DNA of 64,000 nt from Siphonodentalium dalli (GCA_032622095.1 CP136066.1:151604224-151668223); one strand, 5' to 3'. Shown: positions 32,576 through 43,994, numbered from the stretch's first letter. Made by a program: numbers and translations. Notes: generated from the sequence alone by a model not told the origin.

Positions 32576-35409
32576 AAGACACACTATGAAAATATAAGAC
32601 TGGCATCATATAATTGTAAATCGGTAAAGTCGTCTACTGTCGCTGTTAACGAGCTTTGTAATAAATGTGATATTATATTGCAGCAGGAACATTGGCTCTT
32701 GAGAAATGAACTACATTTATTACGTTCAATTCACAATGATTTCGAGGCAGGCGGAGTGTCTGCTATTGACTGTGAACGGGATATCATGGTTGGTCGTCCA
32801 TATGGCGGAACAGCTATAATGTGGAGGAAATCGTTTGCTGACAAGGCTTGTTTTGTTACATACGACGATCCGAGAATAGTGGGTCTCAACCTTAAATCTG
32901 CGTCTAGTTCAATGTTAATTCTCTGTGTTTATCTACCAACGGACGAAGAGAGTAATGCTGAGGTATTCATTGATTACCTTGGTAAACTTGATGCCATCAT
33001 ACAGGAGGCTGATACCAACAATGTTGTTGTTCTTGGCGATTTTAACGCATGTGCGATCAGAAATACAGGCAACATGAGTGAATTAGCGGAGTTCTGTAAA
33101 GATTCATCTTTGATAATGTCGGATGTTAATTTTTTCGGACAGGCATCCAATACATTCACATTCCTTAGTGCGGCACATGGCTCTGTGTCATGGGGTTAGA
33201 TCACTGTATATGTACGACATCGATGGATTCCGCTGTTGCGGCAATGGAGATAAATTACGATTACCTGACCTCCGACCACTTTCCGTTAATTGTGTCGATA
33301 AAATCTGATCTTCTTCCTGTGTGTAGCCCATCTACTTCTGTTTCGACAACAAGACATAATATAAACTGGAAATGTACCAACTCAGCGCAAATGGATAAAT
33401 ATTGTTATTTATCCGACAATTATTGAGAAAAATTAATTTTGAAATATTAACGAATGACACTGATGGCAATCAGTTTCGAGACACCCATGATAAAAGCTCC
33501 ATTATTGACAAAATATACGAACATATTATCGACGCCCTAAAGAAATCTTCCACCGATTGTTTAACTGTAAACTCTAACGGAACAGACAGATTCAGTCCAA
33601 TACCTGGATGGAATTTACATGTGAAGCGTTTGCACAGTGAAGCTAGGGAAATATTCTCTATATGGGTTAATCAAGGAAGACCTCGATATGGATACATTTA
33701 TGACACTATGTGTCGAAGACGATCGATATTCAAATCCGCTCTGAGAAAATGCAAATCGAACGTTGAGCAGATGAAGGCTGATGAACTAGCTAAGAACCTA
33801 TGTAGTAACAATTTAAATGCATTTTGGAAATCTGTTTCAAAAGGAGCCAAATGTGGAAACGCAAACTCGATAGGTGGAGCAAATGGCGAGGCTGATATTA
33901 CCGAGATGTGGGGCGAACATTTCAGAAACGTCTTTTCCAACAATGATGAATCAGTGGACAACAAGTGCATAGGTACCAACGACAACAATTTCGGGTCAAC
34001 GCAAGGCGATGCAATCATAACTGTTACTGAAACTGATGTGAATCGATGCGGTAAACAAACTTAAGACTGGTAAGTCTGCGGGACCAGATGATATAACGGC
34101 TGAGCACTTAAAATTCTGCGACAGCCATATTTTCACGTGCCTTACGATAATCTTCAATGCTATAATCAAACATGGACACCTTCCCCCAAATTTGTTGAAA
34201 GTGACCCTTGTGCCAATCTTGAAAAATAAAGCTGGAATATTGCCGACAAAGACAACTACCGTCCAGTGGCGTTATCCTGTGTTATTTCAAAAGTATTGGA
34301 AATGGTGTTTTTCAATAAATGCTCTGAACAATTATATACCACAGACAACCAGTTTGGTTTTAAAAAAGATCATTCAACGGACGGCTGCATATTTGCATTA
34401 AAAGAAGCGATACGACATTATAATTCTAAGGATACTCCTGTTTTCGTGTGCTTCTTGGACGCAAGTAAAGCGTTCGATCGTGTCAACCAGGAAATGCTAC
34501 TACGACATCTAAAGCAACGATCAGTGCCATCAGCTATTATTCGGATCCTTAAGAACTGGTTTCTAAATCAGATGTATCATGTTCGCTGGGGACAGACATA
34601 CTCGACATGCTTCCGGCCCACGACTGGTGTTAGACAGGGCGGTATATTAAGCCCTTATTTATTTAATGTGTATATCAACGAGATTAGCGAAAGACTGAAT
34701 ACATGTGACGTTGGGTGCATTGTTGGCAGTGCAAAAATCAATCATTTATGTTATGCTGATGATATGTGTATTATTGCACCATCTTTGGAGGGACTACGTC
34801 GTTTGTTGAGAATATGTGAACACGAGGCTAAGAAGATTTATTTAACTTATAATATTATAAAAACTGTGGGGATGACTTTTATCCCTAAATCTCTTCATAT
34901 TCGGTCATTTCCAAAACTATACTTAATGGGCAATGAACTCAAGTTCGTGTCCTCCTATAAGTATCTCGGACATATACTCAAATACGAATTTTCCGATGAT
35001 AATGATATTATGCGCCAATATCGGTCTATATGCTCACGCTCAAATATGCTTATTAGAAAGTTTTACAAATGTTCGCCTAATGTGAAAATGTATTTATTTA
35101 AAATGTTCGTATCTCCATTATATTGTGCTCATCTTTGGATTAACTATACCAAACGTTGTTATAGAAAACTTAGTTTGTTATAATAATGCATATAGAAAAT
35201 TTATGGGTTATGAGAGATCATGTAGTGCGAGTGGGATGTTTGTAGGTGACAGAATGTGTTCTCTGACAGTGCTGATTCGAAAGGGTGTGTAAGGATTTCG
35301 TGTGAGAATTTATAAATCTTTAAACAGTATTTTGAATGCTATTTGTAACTCAGATCTGATCTATCGGTCAAATCTATTCAATCATTGGAATCAACTTCTT
35401 TATATTTAA
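32516..35409 (+). pseudogene. LINE ORF2: APE-type endonuclease + reverse transcriptase, several frameshifts
   Basis: Endonuclease: IRLASYNCKSVKSS at the start, the catalytic-Glu-type QQEHWLL, VVVLGDFNA, then after a break near 33190 SWLDHC..., YDYLTSDHFPL (DH motif). A linker follows from 33402 to 34064. After another break near 34050 come LKTGKSAGPDDI and a further shift near 34262 to DNYRPVALSC. RT motifs are intact in one frame: FVCFLDASKAFDRV (motif A), GVRQGGILSPYLFNVYIN (motif B), CYADDMC (motif C) and YKYLGHIL. The C-terminal part (NNAYRKFMGYERS, then a TAA inside the frame and NLFNHWNQLLYI) shifts again after 35165 and ends TAA at 35407-35409. At least five frame breaks and one in-frame stop imply an inactive copy unless the assembly is faulty. 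Confidence 0.82.
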
Positions 35410-36299
35410 TTTGTAATTATATGTTGTATGTATGACTATATATGGGCATATCTTGCCTGAAATAAATACAATACAATATCAACTTATTCGGGGTAATACA
35501 TTGTGAACATGTTGTTTTTGTTGAGGTACTGATGTGTGTTCTGTGCCAAGTTTCATCTGGGCTGTTCTGCAAAGTGACTTTGCCAAAGTCTATTATTTAT
35601 TATCTTAGTTTGAATTCTGTTGAATTCTGGGAGCCACAATGGGGGAAATGTTTCTATGATTTCAGTTATTTTCTATTAATCTATGGGCACCTTCTGAGAT
35701 ACAGAAGTTCCAAATGGTGATGAATTATAGTATTTTAATCATATTTTATGTCATATATTGTTATTAAAACCATATATCAAGGCACTATAAAAAATATTTA
35801 GTGACTCGAAAATTAAATGGGCCTTTAAGTTCCCAGATGGTGAAGACGATGATGGGCACCTTGATTGTGCATTGTGTCACCTGCCAATTTGGGGATTCAG
35901 AGAAACTAAACTAAAACAGAAAAATAAACTTGCTAAAGAAGTTTCTAAAGAAACTATAAACTTGTTAATTTGACAATAAAAATACTTTCCACAGGAGATA
36001 AGGCCTAAGCAGAATGAGGTCCTCAGAGAGTGAATTTAGTGATGCTACCCCACCCTCTGGGGACCTCGTTCTGCAAATGTCCTGCACCATATTATGAGAC
36101 CTGATCATATGCATGTACATTAGATGAAGACTGGAATGGTGATGAGGGTGAAAAGTTCTCCTCCCCTCTTTAAATTTGGCCCAAAAATGCACCTAATGGC
36201 CCAGTCTGAGTGAACCAAGACTATTTAATACAGCTGTGTGCTCGATAGCTAGTTTGAAATAAATAGCAGAGAATCTCATTACATTAAAAGAGTATTAAG

Positions 36300-36415
36300 T
36301 ACAGTAATGCCCTAAATAATTGACTCCTTAACCACCACAGTAGAATTATGGGTAATTTTTGTGGATTTAGTCGGAAATATGGTTTGTTGCAATTCATCGG
36401 AAAGCTTTCACTGAG
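36300..36415. mobile_element. family C MITE copy 7, left half only
   Basis: TA-CAGTAATGCCCTAAATAA, then arm to CGGAAAGCTTTCACTGAG; right arm absent, replaced by a family L fragment. Confidence 0.65.
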
Positions 36416-36652
36416 TATTCATTAAATTTTTCCTTGTTTTTAGATTTATTCATCTTCATCAGCAATTTTGTCCGAGATCATCCGTTTGACGATGTGTGTC
36501 TGGGCCACAAATAATTGCACATCTGGAGAAGTAACAAACTTCAAAAATCGATATCTGATCACTCTGAGTTTTGACTCGACTCAAATATTTTTTACCCCCG
36601 AAGCCAAAGAAATAGTAATTTATGAGCATTAATTCGGAAAATGCATCTTTAA
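36416..36652. mobile_element. TTAA element family L copy 2 (left part missing)
   Basis: TTTATTCATCTTCATCAGCA, GATCACTCTGAGTTTTGACT, TTTACCCCCGAAGCCAAAGA and the end ATTCGGAAAATGCATCTTTAA agree with copy 1. Confidence 0.55.
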
Positions 36653-37158
36653 ACATTTTAGTTTAGTTTAAAGTGATGTGAAAACACTACACTGAGATGA
36701 TCCAAATGGAATAACAAAGAATCATACCAAAATAGGTTATTTTCGTAACTTTGATAACAAAATAGACAGAAAACGTCATTGTTATAAACAAACTACATGC
36801 AGTGACGGTTGTTGTGGAATTTATTGCTGTAATGTTTATGCCTAATAACTTGTCCCGAATAAAGTAGTAATTATTATCAAATTTGTGCGTAATTCAAATG
36901 TTGTGTTCTCTGACAGTCAATGTGGTTGGAATATTTAATAATCTTAGTTCATTATAAAGTCATCCAGAGGAGAAATAAATCCATAATATTTCTTTAAAAC
37001 ATTGGAATGGTATTACAGAGATAACCTGCCCATTACAAATGATCCTAAGAAGTTTGAGGACATTTTAAGGAAATCTAGATCAAGAACTTCACAAGAAAAT
37101 ATGATGACCCCTGATCCTCAAGCACAATTTATCCACGTGTTTACATGCATACACCAAC
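36653..37158. other. ISCA2 intron 1, nothing further seen
   Basis: AT-rich sequence between the family L fragment and ISCA2 exon 1; no repeat pair or coding potential noted. Confidence 0.35.
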
Positions 37159-37290
37159 CTTCACACAGCTATCACTGATATTTAGAGAGTCAGCATCCAT
37201 AGAGATCTGTGTCTCATCCTGCTGTGGCTGTGCATTTTTATAAACCCTGTTCTGTTGATGTAGTAATCTCTGAACTGACCATGTTGCCAT
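37159..37290 (-). CDS. ISCA2: ISCA2 exon 1 (start, mitochondrial leader)
   Basis: First coding exon, minus strand, ATG at 37290, donor AAG|GTTGGT after 37159; 44 codons, phase 0. It starts MATWSVQRLLHQQNRVYKNA, which is Arg/Lys-, Gln- and Leu-rich with few acidic residues, as expected of a mitochondrial presequence. It ends LNISDSCVK, aligning with human ISCA2 LTDSCVQ. Joined to exons 2 and 3 it gives a 142 aa protein (human about 154). Just before the ATG there is TATTTCAG|G, so an upstream non-coding exon is possible; I chose this ATG because it opens the leader and upstream in-frame sequence is not conserved-looking. Intron 1 is about 10.6 kb and holds the nested LINE. Confidence 0.88.
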
Positions 37291-37439
37291 CCTGAAATAC
37301 CGTATATGAGGAAAAATATTTATTACTAATATGTTAAAGGAATACAAGATATTCAAGACATTGATTCAAAACAGAACATTTTAAGTCGTCTGTTCCTGCA
37401 GCCTTTTTTGACTGATAATGTTGTGGATTCTAGAAACTT

Positions 37440-38890
37440 CTACTCATCCATTGAATGTGTAAAAAGAAGGAGGAACTCATTGATTCATTAATATATTTAA
37501 ATCTATAGGATTTTCATTCGATTTTATCTTAGCAGCAAGTGTTGGTCCTATATTGGTAAAAAAAAAATGTTGAATTTTGTAGCAATTTCTTTTTTATCCT
37601 TGATGTATTTGTTGTCACATAATAATTTAGTTGAGGAGCTATTTCCTATTTTTTTAATTCAGGATTCTTCTAATTAATTTCCATGTAGCATTTATGTTAT
37701 TTCCATATTGTTGGAACTTTTTGTGATTATAGTGTTGCTTGGATGTCCGGATAATTGAATTTAGATTATTTCTATATTTTTTGTATTTTTCACTGCAATA
37801 GATTGTTTTGTTATTTATGAATATCTTATATAATTCATTTTTTCTTCTGATGGCATCTAATAGGGCTGTTGTTATCGTGGATTGTTGTTATTGGTCATTT
37901 TGACTTTTTTCCTTACTTTTGGAAAGATATTTTTGTATATGCTTACTATTTTCTCGTGGAATAAGTTATATACATTATTACAACCTTGACTATTCAAGTT
38001 TTGGTTATTTCTCATCGAGTAATTTCTTTGATAGATATATACATCTTTTGTCACTTTTTCAATCCATTTTTTATTAGGAGATAGATAGGTAAATGGTCGC
38101 TTATATCCTCCACAAAAATTCCAGAGCCAATTGGAAATGATAAATGACAGTTAGAAGATATCTTGTCTATTAGTGTTGCACTGAATTCAGTTATTCTTGT
38201 GGGTTTGGTTATTGAGGCAGAAAAAATGAATGACTTCATGAATTTTTTACCACTGCTGTTTTCGTTATATATATTTATATTGAAGTCTCCCATTAGAAAG
38301 CATTCTTTTTATCTTTTTGTATTTGGGTCAGTAAAGTTTCCAAGAAAGGTTTCAATATCGGAATTTGGGCATCGGTATATACAGCCTATTAATTGGTTTT
38401 TCGTCTGTTCATTGGGTATTTCAACAAATATACTTTCAGTTTCAAGGCATTCACTAAAGATAGATAAGTCTGGATGTATATTAGATTTGATTGTTTAATG
38501 AACATAAATTCCCACACCACCCCCATTTCTTTCACTTCTGTGGTTCTCATTTTTATTAGATTTGTGGGAGATTCACCTGTCAACAAACTTTCAGTAATTC
38601 CAATATAATGTCAAATCTGTGTCGAAAAGTATAGAGCAAATTAGATAATTTGTCCATATTTTTCATTAAAGAGCGCATGTTTGAATGCATATATGTAACA
38701 TTGAAAATGATAAATTTTGATTCTCATGTTTCAATTTATCATTAAATTCTTCAAGAAGTACATAATTTGAAGAGTGTGTAAGATTTATTGGTTCTAAGTT
38801 ATATTGTAATTCAATTGAGTATTTGTCACTAAAAACAAGTATTCTGATTTCAAGACCGAGAGCGGCTAACTTTAGTTTTCGATTCACCGA
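37440..38890 (-). pseudogene. LINE fragment: start of ORF2 and endonuclease, RT missing
   Basis: Minus strand, read from 38890 down: a lead-in resembling LINE ORF2 starts (SNYVLLEEFNDKLK...), IGITESLLTGESPTNL, RNGGGVGIYVH, QLIGCIYRCPNSDIETF, MGDFNINIYNENSSGK, TLIDKISSNC and EDISDHLPIYLL: the APE-type endonuclease motifs in order. Then LFHEKIVSIYKNIFP and NKYIKDKKEIATKFNIFF, as precedes the RT domain. At least two stops and three frame changes; the RT itself is absent, truncated near 37440. It lies just upstream of the ISCA2 first exon. A different family from the 30979 LINE. Confidence 0.75.
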
Positions 38891-38904
38891 TATCGGCCGC
38901 TTCA

Positions 38905-39100
38905 GCGTGCATCAAATCTGAATGTAGCACGATAAAATTTCATTGGCGCAGAATGGAGTAGCGAAACGAGCACACCCGCGCTTTGTTGTCTATAGATACC
39001 GTTCATCAGCCGCTTTGAACAGCATGCATCAAATCTGAATGTAGCACGGTAAAATTTCATCGGTGCAGAACGGAGTAGCGAAATGAGCCAACCCGCCCCA
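38905..39100 (+). repeat. two-copy direct repeat, ~75 bp unit, 116 bp apart
   Basis: CATCAAATCTGAATGTAGCA plus ATTTCAT(T/C)GG(C/T)GCAGAA and GGAGTAGCGAAA(C/T)GAGC occur at about 38910 and 39026 with ~90% identity. Confidence 0.65.
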
Positions 39101-39824
39101 CAGGAAATTGTTACGGAGCAGTGTTCCGAGTAACGCAATGAACAAACCCAATGATTTGTGCATGTTAACAACGGCAAAATGAAAGTCTCGAATCGTGTCA
39201 TGAAAATGACTAAATGATACTTTTTAAACAGATTTTTTTGCAAATTCCTTGCTAGATTGAATTACAATGGAGATAAACGTACCTCGCCAGCAAGCCACAA
39301 ACTGTTTTCATGCTCAAATCCCAGAATGTACAACTCAACAAGGTACGTTTATCTCCTAAATCGTCATCGTCCCGACTGGTATTTTTTGCGGAAGTCATCA
39401 TTCAACGTAAATGGGTTCATATGTAGGGATCTGTCCAAATTGTGATTAAATTTAAAGTTAATTTCTTTATGTACCGTAACGAACAACCCAATGTCATTGT
39501 CAATGATATTTGATATCAATATCATCTGCGATGTCTCGTGTGAACATCATCTGTGATGTCTCGTGTGAACAAACTATCCATGATTTTGTTGGAACCGATT
39601 CCTCTATTTATGATTGAATCGTGTTCGTCTGAGCATCAATGCCATCATGAATGCTATCAATTCATCATGACATTGTGATTGACTGTTGACAGGTCTGGCA
39701 AATGTGAGAATACAGCTACAATAGCTGTATTCAGCTAACCTAGCTGTATTCAGCTATATATTATACTCTCAAACCGGCTGTTTTTCGATAATAAACTAGA
39801 AGCGCTAATTTGCGCATCAAAATA

Positions 39825-40737
39825 GGCTACAATATTCTCCGGTCACTCTCAACCAAATCAAAATCGTCACTTGTTTTCTGACAAAGTGTTGCCTTTTGTC
39901 GGCACGGCGATGGTGATTATGTGTGAAAACTTACTACGGTGGTCGATGTGGGTCATAACGGTTTAATAACTCTCTTATGCAATGCGGAATACCTTGAAAA
40001 ATACATTAAATACAATATTTATCACCGAAGATGGAACATCTTAATCATTCCCGGAAGTATCAATATGATGCTGATAAAACGCAGTTTGGTTGGTGCGTTA
40101 AAACAGGTAAAAAGGGGAACATCTCTAGCCAGAGTGTAACTGAGCGAGTTCCACTCACTGTTTGAGCTGACTCTCTCCAAAAATATGGAAACGCATACAT
40201 GTATGTCGAATCACGAAAATACAGATAACAATGTTATGTTTAGTAAGTTTTCACACATTATATATTTTCCCGCCAAAACAGATTGAATAGTTCTGACTCG
40301 CTAACGACCAGGACTTCATGTTTGAAATATTATATAAGTCGCATTTTCATTTCAGTTGTCCCTATGTTGTGCCATACATTTGCAATATGCCGCACAATAT
40401 CTGTATATACCGTTATGAATAGTTACCAGTATCGCTCACAAACCGCTAGTTGTATGTAATTCTAAATGCTTGATATAGGTTCACCATTCTAACGCCCCCT
40501 ACCGGTTTAGCATCGGGAAGAAGTAAACGGGTGTTTGGGATGAATTTGATCTTTATTTTATAAGTTAGTTAATGAATGCATTCGCAGAAAATAGTCCCCA
40601 GAATATTTACTGACATCGACCACCGTAGTAAGTTTTCACACAAAATCAGAATTGCCTTGTCGACAAAAGGCAACACTTTGTCAGAAAACAAATGACGGCT
40701 TTGAATTGGTTGAGGGTGAACGGAGAATATGGTAGCC
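39825..40737. mobile_element. TA-flanked element with ~127 bp TIRs nested in the 3.5 kb element
   Basis: GGCTACAATATTCTCCGGTC at left and complement GGAGAATATGGTAGCC at right, TA on both sides. The TIRs continue through TTTTCTGACAAAGTGTTGCC and GAAAACTTACTACGGTGGTC (39825-39952 / 40611-40737). The uninterrupted sister arm (42836-43184) shows the empty site, proving insertion. Tc1/mariner-type by target; no transposase. Confidence 0.8.
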
Positions 40738-42161
40738 TAATTTTGGGTCCTACTAAACAACGAAAACAACGAAAACAAACGAACACAAACGAACATAAGT
40801 CCAAAAAGCTGAGTAGAAGGGCGAAATTTTGTTTGTGGTTGCGCGTGGGTCCATTCTATGTATATGTGGTGTTATTTCCAACTTTGATGACTTATTTTTT
40901 GAGTTATTAGCATTATTTTAATACAAAACTACTAAACAACGAACACAAACGAACATAAGATTAGCTGCAGTGCAAAGGCTACCATGCAGGTGTTAATTAA
41001 CAACGGCTTACTCTGTCTCCTTGTTTTTACTGCAAGATGATTGTCAATTTTATCACTGATGGCAATAAAAAGACAGGGAAACATCAGAGGTCGGCGTTTT
41101 AATGCATAGCTAACAAAACATTTGAGTGAATGTGAGTGAGTCATTGTTGTCAGTCTCTGAGATGACTATATAATTTTCTCAGTCTCGGAGATCACTCTGG
41201 TAAATGCTATTTCTGCTTGCTTTCCTGATACATGCATACGCTATGTGACATGCATCTTAAGGAAAATCTCAATCGTAATTAAAACAGACAGTGATCAAAC
41301 TGTCAATAAGATGGAAAAGTATTCATAGCGAGAGCGGCTTGGTAACAATAGAAAACAAAATCATTTATGACGAAATACAGACAGACATAATTGACAAATA
41401 TATGTGACAACAGACGATACCTTACATCATTTATGGAAAGACTAACAACGAAAGTTTTCAATGCTAGAAAAAAAAATTCAACAATTCCGAAATGTTGGAC
41501 AAATAACAATTATGAAAGCATTAAAGGTGCGGGAGTCCTTGGCAGTGGGTATATGCTGTGAAAATATTTCCAACGGTCAAAAACCGACACAAAAAGCAAA
41601 ATGTAGACAGACTTTGTCCGTATACGAATAAGAAATATCGCATAAACAGTATGTTATTGTCATATGTTTGACCATTGTGTAAACAAAAGCATAAACAGTT
41701 ACTTTCCTGGTGTTTGTTTATATTATGATGGTAAACATAAAGAGCGTACTTTGTTGCCGAATTCCTGATATGGAACTAATAAAGAGCGTTTATATCATTT
41801 GTGTGTGATTAGCAAGTAACACTGTGCTGTCTTCTGTAACAATATCAGGCTCTTGCTTAGGTAAAATATAGTAGGTCTTTATGATAGCATGCTGTTTACA
41901 CGATGAACGAAACTGTATGCGTTTTAGTGTTTTTCTGTTTACGGTGATTGGAACAAATATGAATATTTTCGACAACTAAGGCCTCCCGTGCCTTTAATAA
42001 TATAATGAACAAAAAAATTGACTGAGTTTACAGACAATTTAAATGAAAAAGTGACTGACCAAAAAAAGGAAAGAGTGAAGGCATCAAAAACCAAGACGAT
42101 CACCAATAAACGACAAAGTTAGCATATAGTATGCAAATATACATAGAGGATCTCACATGAG

Positions 42162-42275
42162 TTTCTATTTTATACGGAATTTATCAACCGAGTTCACTAA
42201 ATTCAATTTGAGCCGAGGTTTACCGAAGCTCAAATAGAATTTAGTGGACGAGGTTGATAAATTAGGTATAAAAAG
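42162..42275. repeat. hairpin within the 3.5 kb element
   Basis: TTTATACGGAATTTATCAAC ... CACTAAATTCAATTTGAGC pairs with GCTCAAATAGAATTTAGTG ... GTTGATAAATTAGGTATAAA; ~45 bp arms with a small loop. Confidence 0.6.
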
Positions 42276-43184
42276 GAACGAGTTTGAGATACTTTTCATC
42301 ACATGGTCGTATAATCGCTTAAATTTTATCGAAAAGAACAATAATTAACAGACAGAGCAGCGTGACGTCATTGCACGCGACGATATTACACTTGTCTATT
42401 ACGCTCGAATATTACATAGGAAAATAGTGCTAATCATGTGATCAAATAACATATAGACTTCTTTGATTCATATAAAATAAGTGCATTACTTGATTTAAAT
42501 AATGCAACATTTTGATGGAGCCATTTTTATCCACTGACTGACTTCAAGGAGAACAAACTCTGCTCATCGTTCCGCCGGGGCTGAGTTTGCTACCTCTAAT
42601 GTAAAATAATATATAAATATTCGATTGTATATAAAACAAACTTTGATTCTAGTACCGGTACCTGAAGCTCTACTAGTACTGAAAGAGCAGTGTGATGCCA
42701 GGGAAGTTAAACGAAGTCATAATAAGACAAAATAACTAAGTCAAAACAATTCAGTGACAAAGTGACAGAGTATAAGCCATAGAGATGGTGGTAGTTAATT
42801 AACACCTTTATTATAATTAACACCTTTGCAATACGGCTAATCTCATGTTCGTTTGTGTTCGTTGTTTAGTAGCTTTGCATTCAAATAATGCTTATAACTC
42901 GAAAAATAAGTCTTCAAAGTTGGAAATAACACCACATACACATATAATGGACCCACGCGCACCCACAAACCAATTTTCACCCTTCTATTCCTCTTTTTAG
43001 ACCTGTGTTCGTTTATGTTCGTTTGTGTTCGTTGTTTAGTAGGACCGCTAATTTTGATGCGCAAATTAGCGCTTCTAGTTTATTATCGAAAAACAGCCGG
43101 TTTGAGAGTATAATATATAGCTGAATACAGCTAGGTTAGCTGAATACAGCTATTGTAGCTGTATTCTCACATTTGCCAGACCTG

Positions 43185-43990
43185 GTTGACAACAATGATT
43201 TATCATGTTGTCGATACTATACTATACTTAGTATACTATAGACTATAGTCTATAGTCTAATATTGTCTATACATCATAATACGTATCATTCTTGTAGCAA
43301 TTGACTGTTGGGTTACCTTCCGCTTCCAGTGAAGCATTTATGTCCACAAAATGATCTTAAAATACGAATTTTGTCCATTTTTTCTTGAACTGTGTGAAAC
43401 GCAATACAATAACCTGAGCACTGCACAAAAAGTGCGCACCGGCCGCGGATTCTGGATTCTATTTTTTTTTAAACAAATTATGTTTTTATGTGACAAAGTT
43501 GTATTTTCTCCCAACAATTTTGACAGAATTAAGAAACATAACTTTTGGCGAAAGGTGGTTCAAGTGATTGTTCTTAAAATATCAATTTTAGCTAAAACTT
43601 ATTTTGGAAGTTTATTTCGTTTCATTTTGTTCATTCCACATTTTTTAATGGTATGGCGGAAAATTTAATTTGTGAGAAATTGCAGGAGTTAAAAACATCA
43701 ACTAGAAAGTCCAACGCCCTCCGATCTGTCGCTAGAAGCGGAGAATTTAAGGTTCAACGTTTTTTAAATATCACATAGGTGTCATTAATTGATTATATTC
43801 ACACATAAATGAGCTGGAACTCTTTATATTAGGAGGTTGCATATTTTCGAGTGAAAATTCGGCACCTCGATTGGCTCGAAACAGTGAGCGGTTCAAATAA
43901 AACAGTTATTTATATGCATGTAACTTGTAAGGGCAGGTTGGGATGAATTAAAACGTTTTATTATTAATGAATAAGTTAAGTTGCAAGGTT
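43185..43990. other. no gene seen
   Basis: Right flank of the 3.5 kb element. A 105-codon frame (43351-43668) is low-complexity Phe/Leu/Ile-rich and has no recognisable motif. Confidence 0.3.
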
Positions 43991-43994
43991 TTTA

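Larger units (their letters stand above)
30979..35477 (+). mobile_element. CR1/L2/Daphne-group non-LTR retrotransposon (LINE), near full length but frameshifted
   Basis: About 4.5 kb: 5' region, ORF1, ORF2 with endonuclease and reverse transcriptase, and a 3' end made of AATAAATACAATACAAT-like repeats. There is no poly(A) tail and no RNase H, as in the CR1/L2/Rex1/Daphne group. It lies inside a TTAA element (30884-35828), which lies inside a family-D element. Comparison with another copy of the TTAA element (from 20957) shows the uninterrupted target. The insertion lacks a target duplication and seems to have lost about 9 bp. Its first 60 bp (30979-31038) are an exact reverse complement of 33521-33580 within its own ORF2. 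Several frameshifts make it non-autonomous as read. Confidence 0.85.
30884..35828. mobile_element. TTAA-flanked element, family E copy 2, split by the LINE
   Basis: Flanked by TTAA on both sides (30884-30887 and 35825-35828). Inverted ends are AGGCCCACTTAATTTTCGA on the left and TCGAAAATTAAATGGGCCT on the right, with a few mismatches. TTAA target plus short TIRs is piggyBac-like. Sequence without the LINE is about 0.45 kb and matches the copy at 20957. A run of C (about 30905-30928) sits just inside the left end. The element is itself inserted in a family-D copy (30731-36098). No transposase is encoded. Confidence 0.75.
30731..36098. mobile_element. family-D TIR element split by element E and the LINE
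   Basis: Left half 30731-30883 and right half 35829-36098. Terminal repeats TCAAAATATGGTGCAGGACA (left) and its complement TGTCCTGCACCATATTATGA (right) agree at 19 of 20 bases. Inside each end lies the family hallmark hairpin: GCAGAATGAGGTC ... ACCTCATTCTGC around GGTGAATTTAGTG / AAATTCACC. This copy carries a divergent outer terminus compared with the GGAAATAGTGTGTCTGTC-type copies. Confidence 0.65.
39690..43184. mobile_element. 3.5 kb DNA element with composite ~370 bp inverted ends and GTTGA flanks
   Basis: Ends CAGGTCTGGCAAATGTGAG and complement CTCACATTTGCCAGACCTG, flanked by GTTGA at 39685-39689 and 43185-43189 (5 bp duplication). Left arm = 39690-39824 plus 40738-40975, interrupted by a TA-flanked element; right arm = 42836-43184, uninterrupted. 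Arms include CTGTATTCAGCTA repeats, ACTAGAAGCGCTAATTTGCG and ACTAAACAACGAACACAAAC. The core 40976-42835 has only frames under 75 codons and no recognisable transposase, so probably non-autonomous. A 5 bp duplication is Transib-like, but the ends are not CAC; superfamily left open. Confidence 0.75.

Noticed and set aside
43351-43668. 105-codon plus-strand frame
   Set aside because: Low-complexity Phe/Ile/Leu-rich translation of T-rich DNA without motifs or splice sites.
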